A DNA stretch of 64,000 bases from Pegoplata infirma (lineage: Eukaryota > Arthropoda > Insecta > Diptera > Anthomyiidae). Position numbers and translations under genes: made by a program. Location of the stretch: positions 13,851,125 through 13,915,124 of the forward strand of contig OY992537.1 in NCBI GenBank assembly GCA_963921195.1, given 5' to 3'. Under the pieces are notes generated by a model. The model did not search any database and had not been told where the DNA came from. It saw nothing but the letters and a program-made list of their open reading frames with translations. Positions 55,941 to 64,000 of this stretch are shown here, in pieces. Numbering within the stretch: position 1 is the first letter of the stretch; every line of letters begins with the position of its first letter.

Positions 55941-57240
55941 CACAGATAAAAATGAGTTGTTAGATCAAGCACGAAATACACCAGTTTGAGCATTCCCAGC
56001 AAAACTTAGATTACCAAATAAGGTATAAAATAAGGTATAGGATCTCTTATTTTATACATTGCAGCATTGATGATTTTAACAGGCGATGAGACTCAAAGTA
56101 ATGCATCCACATTATCACAAAGAATACCAGTAAGGTATAAAATAAGTCATAAATTTATAACAAAGAATACGAGTAAGGTGTAAAATATATGATATTTTAT
56201 AGGTTACGAGAAATCAAATAATAAATCATAGCAGAAGATAATATTTAAGGTGTTACGAGTAGTGAAAAAGTAATTTTGTATTAAATTTACTCACGTGGGT
56301 GTAAGTGAGTGTAAGTAGATAAAATATGCTCGTGAGTGTGTGTCGTTAGAAATTTCCTGTCGTGAGCCCATCTCTAGTTTAAACTTATGCATTTTTTTAT
56401 AAAATAATTATTTTTTATGTTATTGTAATGCATTATGCATCCAATTATAAATAATGCATTATTTCAAACTTTCAAATAATACATAATGTAACCAAATATA
56501 AGTCATCCATGATTTAATGTTTAGAAATAATAAATATGAAATACATTTTTTCCAATAATCATGCATTACGTAGCAAATTATTAGTAATGCATTATTTTTC
56601 ACTTTAAAATAATACGTTGTGGAACAAATGTTTGGTAAGACATCCTAAAATAATAATACAAATAAGGTATATACATTACCTGGTAATGTGTTATATAATC
56701 ACTAACCATTACCAAAGTTTTGCTGGGTTATTTTAATTCAAAGTCAGCTAATGAAGAAAAATGTTGAATCAAGCACGAAAGTTGTAGGTCAGTAATTGAC
56801 TGATCCTTGATTAAACAAATGCTTGATTTGAGTAATTTGTTAATTGTTATTTTTTTGTTATTTTTGATTAAACCAATGCTTGATTTGAGTGAGCGGTTAA
56901 TCAATAATTTTTCGTTATTTTTGATTAATCCAATGCTTGATCTGAGTGAATGGTTAATCAATATTTTACAGTTGTAGTGTTTTTTGTCAGTCTTTTGTTT
57001 AAATTGTTTTTTTTTTTGTGCTTTATATTATTTTTTTTTTCTTCGTCTTGTGTGCGTGCAAGTGCATCGCATTGTTACTCAAAGCCTACTATGATGATTT
57101 TTTTTTTTTTTGTGAATTTTTTTGTGAATTTTTCAGATTTGAGCAAATGATTAATTGATTCAAGTAAAATTTAATTGAATGTCAAATTTTAAGCTGAGCA
57201 AATATTTAATTGTTTTTTCCATCGAATATTTTTTTCTGTG
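55941..57240. mobile_element. TA-flanked CACAGA element
   Basis: Left CACAGATAAAAATGAG, right ATATTTTTTTCTGTG; TA at 55939-55940 and 57241-57242. Repeats of TTGATTAAACCAATGCTTGA and ATCAAGCACGAAA occur on both sides of the nested CCCAGC element, showing the two halves belong together. Confidence 0.78.
55995..56727. mobile_element. CCCAGCAAAACTT-ended element, 733 bp
   Basis: Left CCCAGCAAAACTTAGATTAC, right ACCAAAGTTTTGCTGGG; TIR 13 bp plus some weaker extension. Flanks are ATT and TTA, so the TSD is short or degraded. The interior repeats AAGGTATAAAATAAGGTATA-type words and ATAATGCATTAT palindromes. It is the innermost layer of a four-layer nest. Confidence 0.68.
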
Positions 57241-57360
57241 TAACGAAAGATAGATCTAATCGGTCTACATTTGGACTTCGGACCCATTTACCGGAAAACT
57301 CTGGCGTAGGGTGTCATATGGTCGGTCTTGACCGACAATAATTTTTTTCTTGTTTTTCAT

Positions 57361-58984
57361 TTATTTTAGTGTTTGCACTTGAAAAATGCAATATGTTTTA
57401 TGCATTTATGAATTTTTATAAAAGGCACTGGTAATGTGTGTACAAAAAAAAATAATAAAATAAATATTGAGTTTGATATAAATTTAACATTAATAGTTCA
57501 ATACATTCAGATATTTATATATGTAGGTACCTACGAGAATTTATATTTTATTGCAAATAGTATTATTGAGTTTAACTGCATAACTGAGAATTCTGCAAAA
57601 AAATAACGCTTTAAGGAATTTTCTATAAAGTTAAAGCAAAAATATAAATAAAAATCACAAGTTTTTTTAAAATTTAAATTCAGAAATCAGGATCAATTGA
57701 AACTTAAAAGCCTGCAATTGTAAATCAGAAATTCTAATATCTCCTTCTTCAAAAAAAGCTTAAAGTAAACCAAAGAAAAGTTCATTGTAATTCAGAAAAG
57801 CAGAAGGAAAATTCAGGAAAATAAAAAAAAAAAATCAGAAGGGCTTTTCAATTCCTTGGTTCTGAAATCATTTTAAATTTTTATCTACCTATTCAAGTTT
57901 AATTTTTATTTAAATGATTTATCAATGATTTGACCTTAAAAATGCTATTTAATATATATCGTGTTTATATTTTGATTTTTTATTTTCCAAATATCATTAT
58001 CCTTGATTTAAAGGATTGTTAGCGGAAATAATATTGGCATATCGTGTAAATAAAAATAGCCATTTTCAACAGTTAATAACATCCGTTATGGCTTTAAATA
58101 TACATGGAAGTTGAAAAACAACAATAGATGAATGGTATTAGTATTGACAAAGTTGTCTACATTACAATAATGAATACGACACACCAATGTGGCACCCATT
58201 TAAATGTTTTGCAAAATTTTAAAAAGGAATCAACTGAATTAAGAGGAGGCGTTTAACCCATAATCACCACCCCCAATAATGCCCCTTTTAAATATCAAAT
58301 GTATTGTAAAACTGAACTATAGGAGTCTGCCTGGCTTACATGCCATATTAAGTAAATGAAAAATCTTTAAGGTTTGTTCGTTGCTGTTCTGTAAACATTT
58401 TTATGCCAAGGCAGGGCAAGGTATTCTATCATTCATGTATTGTAGATGTGTACGAGTCAGTATACAAATCTTTTGCTTCCACAATGTCTGACAAATGTTG
58501 TCGGAAAAATGTCATTAATGGCATGACAAATGTTTTGTAATACGTAAAACTTATGTTGAGTTTCTGTTTTATTTTTACACATGCCATAACTACTATTGTC
58601 AACACAAACTGATTTAATATTTGTTTAAATATTTAAAAACATATTTTAAAAATGTAAAATATTTTATTATCAAGTTACAAACAATTTTTTTAGGAAGGAT
58701 TTATTAGTAATCCTGTATACAAAGGAGGATGTTTAATATCATCGATCAACTAAAATTTCAAATAAACCACATTTTTTTGTAACTACCAGGACATAAATCA
58801 ATGTTAAAATATATGACCATATTAACTCCCTCTATAAATATTTAGATAAAATTGGATGGGATTTTTTCTCTTTAAAATTTTTAATATTTATGGTCAGATG
58901 ATAAAACCAAAAATAATTCTGTAATTTTGAAACTCTTCACTTACAATTAGGAATGGATTGTATGAGTTTGTCATTTCTTATGTA
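57361..58984. other. Unassigned AT-rich DNA
   Basis: About 1.6 kb without recognised genes, TIRs or copies elsewhere in the window. Composition is AT-rich but less homopolymeric than the satellite region. Confidence 0.4.
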
Positions 58985-59100
58985 ACACATAAAAATATTG
59001 GTTTCGGGATTTCTTGGTTTTTCTTTTCCCGGACTTTTTCATTTCCCGGGAAAGCGGGATTCATTTTTAAATTTCCCGGGATCCCGGGAATTCCCGCAAA
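58985..59100. mobile_element. Possible hAT end with CCCGGG subterminal repeats
   Basis: Dense TTCCCGG, CCCGGGAAAGCGGG and TTCCCGGGATCCCGGGAATT words, analogous to the subterminal zone of the hAT element at 54302 but with a different motif (CCGGGAA rather than CGGGATT). No terminal TIR or TSD found. Confidence 0.4.
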
Positions 59101-59504
59101 ACATATTTTGTTCAATTTTGTAAGTTCATTTTATTTAAAAATGTATGAGATCAAAGGATTTATTAACGCGAAAAAGTATAAAATTTAAAAAAAAAATTGC
59201 TTTCATTACTCTTTCAAGGGGAGAACTCTTATTAATAGCTTTGAAAATAAAAGGCTCTTCAATTTTTTATATCAAAAATAGATTTTTTTTAACATATTTT
59301 ATTTGTTTTAATAATAGCTCTGTTTGTTTACCCAAATTTCTTACTACTTTTACTACAACTGGAAAGTTTTGTTTACTTTTTGCATTGAAATTTTCCAGCT
59401 GTAGTAAAAGTAGTAAAAATTAGTAGATTGTAGTAAAGTAAAAAAACAGACATAATAATAACATGAACGTTTACTAATATTCCTCACATTTTTGGAATTG
59501 GTTT
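59101..59504. other. Unassigned, with a 26-bp-arm hairpin
   Basis: TTACTACTTTTACTACAACT... and its complement ...AGCTGTAGTAAAAGTAGTAA form a hairpin at 59340-59416 with a ~25-nt loop. The surroundings show nothing coding. Confidence 0.5.
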
Positions 59505-59512
59505 GTAAATAT

Positions 59513-60304
59513 TAGAGTTGTCAATTATTCGCCTTCCAACTTTGTTCGAATAATTCAAATAATGGTTTTTCTTCGTTCGATCAAACGATTAAATCTTAAA
59601 AATTAATCGATTAATCGAAGAGAATAAAGAATAAAAAACTGGTCATTTTGTATGTAAAAACTGCATAAAAAAACTTAAAATTTTAATAATTTTAAGTTTT
59701 AAGTTGGTGGGAGTCGGCGGGAGACCTTAGAGGACACCTTAGAGGACACCATTTGTCTACAAATATATGTTTAGGAAATTTACGCCTAAAAACACTTTTA
59801 TCATTATTTTACATTATTTTCTATAACCGCGCCCTTAAAAGGGGGCGGGCCCAAAAAATAGCATTTCCAAATCATCTTGGTCCAAATGCAATGAACTTCA
59901 TATGGCATAAAAATATTTCATTTGTGGAACAAATATACAAAAAAAAATTGTGGAACATTTTCCCCATGTCCGATTTTGCCATTGAACTTAACCAGCCTAT
60001 GACCATAAGACATAATCGTGCCAAACTTTAGGAGTATAGCTGGTTTATTTTGCCTTCCATAGACGGACATCGCTAGAATGGCTTAGAATCGATCACTGAT
60101 CAATAATATATATTTTATGGGATCCTAGACCGATATTTCGATTCTGTAGTTGGATGGTATAAAAAAAAATAATTGTTCGATTAATTGACATAAATTAATT
60201 GATTTATTCGTTATTCGAAAATCCTCATTTTTAAATTAATCGAACAAGAGTTTGGTTTTGTTTGATCGATTAATCTAATTATTCTTAATCGGTTGACAAC
60301 TCTA
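59513..60304. mobile_element. hAT element with 8-bp TSD carrying a family A copy
   Basis: TIR TAGAGTTGTCAA/TTGACAACTCTA, TSD GTAAATAT perfect at 59505-59512 and 60305-60312. ATTAATCGA/TCGATTAAT words crowd both subterminal regions. A 3' family A copy (59690-60167), with CCATAAGACATAATCGTGCC, CGGACATCGCTAGAATGGC and the final TATAA, lies inside. Confidence 0.92.
59690..60167 (+). mobile_element. Family A copy inside hAT element
   Basis: Includes the Pro/Gly-type GGAGTCGGCGGGAGACC segment, GGGGGCGGGCCC, CATAAGACATAATCGTGCCA, the core GACATCGCTAGAATGGCTTA and ATTCTGTAGTTGGATGG...TATAA. Lacks the 5' palindrome. Only a single GACG unit is left of the microsatellite. Confidence 0.7.
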
Positions 60305-60392
60305 GTAAATATCTGTCCTGAGAATCTTTAATGGTTCAGAGAAATTAAATTCAAAGAAAGTGTTTTCAAAAAAAACCCATAAAATTAAAAAA

Positions 60393-61504
60393 AAGTAAGT
60401 AAGAAAGTTATATTTGGTCAAGACCGACCATATGATACCCTACACCTGTGTTTTTCGGAAAATGGGTCCGAAGTCCAAACATGCACCGATTGGATCTATC
60501 TTTTAATAGATCTTTATTTAGTGTAGAAAATACACACAGATCAAATTTTAGTGGAATCGGTTTATTTTTTTGCCAATAGACCGATTGAATATCGGTCGAA
60601 ACTTACAAGGGAAGTCTCCCTGGTGTCACCCTCCGATCTTCATGAAATTTGGATATGTTGTTAAAAACGAAAATTAATTCGACACGTATTTTTTTTAGCG
60701 GCCCAAACTAATTTTTTAGGGGGGGGGTTGGTTCGATTTGTATGGGGGGAAATTGACCTTTTTCAGTTATTTACGATTTACATCTATTTAAACAAAATTA
60801 ATATGGGCACGTGTGGTATCAGATTAAAGGTATTAAAAATACCTATCTCGCGGTGCTAACAACGGGCAAAGAACTTAATATTTTTCGAATTATTAACACA
60901 AATGTCCTGAAATTTTACTCAATATGACGAAAATTTGTGCATGTTTGGACAAGTTCTTAGCACAATTAGATAGGTTTTCCAAAGACCTTTTATTTGGTAT
61001 GTAACATGACTAGGAAAAATGGCCTTGTCTTCCCCCCTCCTTTTTACCCCCTAAATATGAATTTGGGCCGCTAAAAAAAATACGTGTCCCTTTATTTTTT
61101 CTGATCTACAAAATAAAACCAATTCCATAAAGATCCGCGGGGGGCACTAGGGAGACTTCCTTTGTTAGTCCAAAAATGGTCCAATTAAATTCAGATTTGA
61201 TTGGGTTACCAAAGTACACGTTTAACACCTACGAATTAAATGTTTATCAAATATTTCGATTTTTATGAATTTTAAGGGAATTATGTGAATATCGCGTAGG
61301 TGGTTTGAATGGTGACTACGAGAAGGACTGACCCGATTCTTTTGAAATTTGGAATGATCATTCGTGCATACAAAATTTCATTACCTGTTAAATTTCAAAT
61401 ATAAAACGGTTATCTATTATAATACGATTATTTGAGCCATTTAATCCAAAGGGGACGTTGTATTGGGGCTAGGTCTTAACAATGACCGATTTTTAACATA
61501 ATAA
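60393..61504 (+). mobile_element. Family B HINE-like element, 3' truncated, with MITE
   Basis: Begins AAGTAAGTAAGAAAGTTATA with GGTCAAGACCGACC and continues ATATGATACCCTACACCTG, GGGTCCGAAGTCCAAAC and GTCCAAAAATGGTCCAATTA to GGGGCTAGGTCTTAAC. The 3' microsatellite and hairpin are absent; the junction at ~61505 is with the repeat seen at 8130. A TTA-flanked MITE interrupts it. Confidence 0.75.
60606..61164. mobile_element. TTA-flanked MITE, copy 3 (inverted)
   Basis: Inverted relative to copies at 25672 and 32843: CAAGGGAAGTCTCCCTGGTG at the left, GGGAGACTTCCTTTG at the right, TTA at 60603-60605 and 61165-61167. The interior lacks ~40 bp relative to copy 2. It sits in family B sequence. Confidence 0.87.
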
Positions 61505-61740
61505 TGTTTTAAGGCTGGTGTCTAATTTTAAAAAAGCTACAGGACGCCACCTCAGTTTGACTATATAAGCTAACAATTAACGAAAAAGAAAACAAGAATT
61601 ACTATTTTCATTTTCTTAGAACCAAAAATTTTAATAACTTGGGTTTGTAACTTGGATAATAATTCACCTCGTGGTGAATAAAACCGTTTTTCACCAGCTG
61701 GGGAATAAAAAGTAACATAATTATTTTTCAACAAAAAAAA
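61505..61740 (-). repeat. Inverted copy of the 8130-8410 repeat
   Basis: AAGGCTGGTGTCTAATTTTA, CAGGACGCCACCTCAGTTTG, ACTATATAAGCTA and TTTTTCACCAGCTGGGGAAT are the reverse complement, in reverse order, of the blocks at 8130-8330. Confidence 0.8.
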
Positions 61741-62100
61741 TTTTTTTTTCATCAATTTTTTTTTTTTTAATTTTTTTTTTTCATCAAATTTTTTTTTTCA
61801 TCAATTTTTTTTCATCAAATTTTTCCCCAATCAAATTTTTTTTTTCATCAATTTTTTTTTTTTTTTCATCAAAAATTTTTTTTTTATAATTTTTTTTATC
61901 AAACTTTTTTTTTATCATTTTTTTATAAATGTTTTTTTCATCAAATTTTTTTCTCATAAATTTTTTTTTTCATAAATTTTTTTTTTCATAATTTTTTTTT
62001 ATCATATTTTTTTTATCAATTTTTTTCCTCAAATTTTTTTATCAAATTTTATATTATCAAATTTTATATTATCAATTTTTTTCTCACCAAAAAAAAAAAA
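61741..62100 (-). repeat. T-rich TTTTTTCATCAA minisatellite
   Basis: Reverse-complement equivalent of the A-rich array at 3860-4262, with unit drift to TTTTTTATCA and TTTTTCATAA. Confidence 0.8.
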
Positions 62101-62287
62101 TTTTTTTGGTAAAAAAAATATATTTTTTTTTCACGAAAATTATGTTAAAAAAATTATTGAACCCAAAATTTTTGGTGAAAAAAATAAATTTTTTTTTATC
62201 AATTTTTTTCCTCAAATTTTTTTATCAAATTTTATATTATCAAATTTTATATTATCAATTTTTTTCTCACCAAAAAAAAAAAATTTT
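62015..62287. repeat. ~90-bp direct duplication, 183 bp apart
   Basis: ATCAATTTTTTTCCTCAAAT, TTTTATCAAATTTTATATTA, then TCAATTTTTTTCTCACC occurs at 62015-62104 and again at 62198-62287, with no difference I can see. Confidence 0.88.
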
Positions 62288-62455
62288 CATATTTTTTTTT
62301 CCAACAATTTTTTTTAATATCAAAAAATTTTTCTTTTATCAAAAAAGTTCATCAAAAACTTTTTTTCATCAAAATTTTTTTCACCAAAAATTTTGGGTTC
62401 AATAATTTTTTTAACATAATTTTCGTGAAAAAAAAATATATTTTTTTTACCAAAA
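62106..62455. repeat. Perfect ~80-bp inverted repeat
   Basis: GGTAAAAAAAATATATTTTT, then CACGAAAATTATG, AAAAATTATTGAACCCAAAA and TTTTTGGTGAAAAAAAT (62106-62185) are exactly inverted at 62376-62455. The spacer is ~190 bp and includes the second duplicated block. The long Phe-rich frame here is an artefact. Confidence 0.9.
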
Positions 62456-62520
62456 CTACTTATTCACCGAGTCTAAGCTTTTCGCATACAAATTTTAGAT
62501 TTGTTTATCAAATGTACATA

Positions 62521-62700
62521 AAACAAGTGAGAGTGCTATATTCTTTGGTGCCGAATCTTTTATACTCTCCAAAATGTAAAAACACTTTTTTGCACTTATT
62601 TTTGCACTCACTTACGAAATGTACAGCTCTTTTATTTTTTTAATGGGGTCCTCGACTGATATTTCAATTTGTTGTGCATGGAATACCAAAGTAATATAAC
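62521..62700 (+). mobile_element. Degenerate family A element
   Basis: ACAAGTGAGAGTGCTATATTC, GTGCCGAATCTTTTATAC, CTCCAAAATGTAAAAAC, then GGGGTCCTCGACTGATATTT. The microsatellite and most of the body are deleted. Confidence 0.65.
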
Positions 62701-63299
62701 ATTATTTTTTCAAAAAAAACAACTTTACTTTGGCAAGTACACCCAAATCTTCCGCAAAACATTATCATGATTTAATGTTTTGGGTAAGAATACAAAATTC
62801 GCAGGCATTTTTAAATTACAGTTGGTCTTTTCGTACCTTAATTGGGATTTTCGAATTACAATTGATTTTTTTTTTAAACTTTCATTTCATATTTTACAAA
62901 ATTCAAATTTCCAAAATATCTTAAACTTCCCTACTATTTTTTATAAACGCGACAATATGGATGAATTGAATTTGCCCTGCAGGAAAAGTGTTTCTATCGA
63001 TTCAAAATCACCTATCCCGGGGCTGTTGAAATGTGGATATTTTTTTTTATTTTTGAAGTAAAAATATCATTAAAAATATTTTAATGAAAAAAAAAAAAAA
63101 TTTATAAGTTTCGAAAATTTCTGTTCACAACATTTTTAGATATATTTTTTTGTTTTGGAGTACAAAATTCATGTCCTATAAGTGGTATGATACTTGCAAG
63201 TTTCTGTATTGGATTTTTTTAGGATTGATCGAATGAAACAACAAATGCGAGAAAGAACAAGAAATACAAGAAAATAAAAACAAACAAAAAAAAACAATA
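62701..63299. other. Unassigned, with decayed minisatellite words
   Basis: 62811-62870 has AAATTACAGTTGGTCTTTTC, CGAATTACAATTGATTTTTT, resembling reverse-complement units of the 21-bp minisatellite. No gene recognised. Confidence 0.4.
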
Positions 63300-63408
63300 T
63301 TGCCAACTTTTATTTTCAAAATAACTCGCCCAAAATAGCTAAAAAAACGCTCAAAACAAATGTAAAACCGCTTCATTCTAGCAAAAACTAATAAAATTGG
63401 CAACACTG
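63300..63408. mobile_element. Right end of a CAGTGTTGCCA hAT element
   Basis: Ends AAAATTGGCAACACTG, preceded by ATAGCTAAAAAAACGCTC and similar words, as at the right end of the element at 20577-21589. The left end was not found, so this is a fragment. Confidence 0.55.
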
Positions 63409-64000
63409 TTAACATTTTATTCTGGAAATGTCAATTTCAAGTTGAAAATTTTTATATTTTTTTTGACGGTCACTGCAAAATTATCGATAATACACTTATA
63501 TTTTTTGACGTTTGAAGTTTTTTCATGATATTGTCATACTCTTTACACTTGGTCAGTTTTCCTATGAAAATATATTTGCACTGTTCTCCAAAATATAAAA
63601 AATACAAAAACTAGCAAGTATCATAAGACCTTAAGGGACATGTCGCTAGTGATATATCTGGGGTTGAGACATTTCCTAACAAAGGTGATAGGTATTTTTG
63701 TATGTCAAGTCTGTGATATGACTTCTAGGTCCGGGTGATGTGTCAAGGACCGGTCACTGTTCCTGCAGGGTATGTATAATTATAATTCATCTGGATCTAT
63801 TTAAGTTGTTTGTATTATTAAAAATTTAAAGTTGTTAAAACTTTCATCAAAAACTCAAAATTAATGCCACATTCATTGTTCAAATTTCGGTATCTTATTT
63901 ATTCATTTAATACATTTCAAAAATTGCAAAATTATTGCATGCTATGAACGTATGAACATATTTTTCATCCATAATTATCCTTAAACTTCGTATAAGTCTA
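63409..64000. other. Unassigned DNA at window end
   Basis: More balanced composition at 63620-63780 (GGGACATGTCGCTAGTG, GGTCCGGGTGATGTGTC). No frame, TIR or copy seen. Confidence 0.4.

Larger units (their letters stand above)
54027..57360 (-). mobile_element. Family B element broken by three nested insertions
   Basis: B segments are 54027-54301, 55691-55940 and 57241-57360; together they follow the 52955-53690 copy from CTCGACTCAGAATCACTTTT through CCAAGGACAAAGCCTATTGA, CCCCATACAAACG, CCATACAAACC and GACTATTTTTGGACTTGG to GGTCGGTCTTGACCGAC and CTTGTTTT. The interruptions are a hAT element and a TA-flanked element, the latter itself split by a CCCAGC element. Confidence 0.82.

Noticed and set aside
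62106..62405. Phe-rich 99-codon frame
   Set aside because: Poly-T sequence translation across duplicated low-complexity DNA.

Overview
This window looks like gene-free, transposon-dense DNA from a higher fly, probably a calyptrate (blow fly, flesh fly or house fly type). The base composition is strongly AT-rich, and no host exon, rRNA or convincing functional tRNA was found. Dipteran mini-me/DINE-1-like elements recur: each carries a (GACR)n microsatellite followed by a conserved ~100-bp core and a terminal hairpin ending in GGGTATAA. The species itself is an inference.

1-10 kb: a dispersed repeat (family R) split by a mini-me-type element (family A, 1944-3297) carrying ~450 bp of tetranucleotide repeat. 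Next comes a complete non-autonomous Helitron (4702-7985) with 5' TC, 3' hairpin and CTAG, holding two unrelated-length tandem arrays (146 bp and 16 bp). 10-24 kb: pieces of a decayed LINE, a 133-bp palindrome, a 300-bp MITE with 7-bp target-site duplication (TSD), two large foldback elements (11577-13656 and 20177-22161) each with another transposon inserted in its left arm, and a 21-bp minisatellite split by a 1.2-kb TIR element. 24-39 kb: a TTA-flanked MITE family, TA-flanked CACWSA-ended elements, CCCAGC-ended elements, a second HINE-like family (B) repeatedly used as a landing site, and a Helitron-like 5' end.

39.6-51.8 kb: a ~12-kb nest. About 4.6 kb of a ~113-bp satellite is broken by at least seven different insertions. 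One is the only clear coding unit in the window, a LINE (minus strand) with an apurinic-type endonuclease and a reverse transcriptase separated by a frameshift. The others are a TAA-flanked element, a palindromic MITE, a CCCAG-ended element with two head-to-head tRNA-like sequences, a TTAA-flanked MITE, a CACGGTG element with ~265-bp inverted repeats, and a SINE-like unit.

52-64 kb: more A and B copies, two hAT elements with perfect 8-bp TSDs (54302-55682, 59513-60304), a four-layer nest (54027-57360), and T-rich arrays around 62 kb with a ~80-bp perfect inverted repeat. The genes do not form a pathway. The organisation is nested mobile DNA, and relative insertion ages can be read from which element interrupts which, several of them confirmed by an uninterrupted paralogue or opposite hairpin arm inside the same window. 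I did not find a new enzymatic system. The most unusual structures are the satellite nest, the CACGGTG element built of TTTCGCGAGATATCGCG units, and the Helitron-borne 16-bp array.
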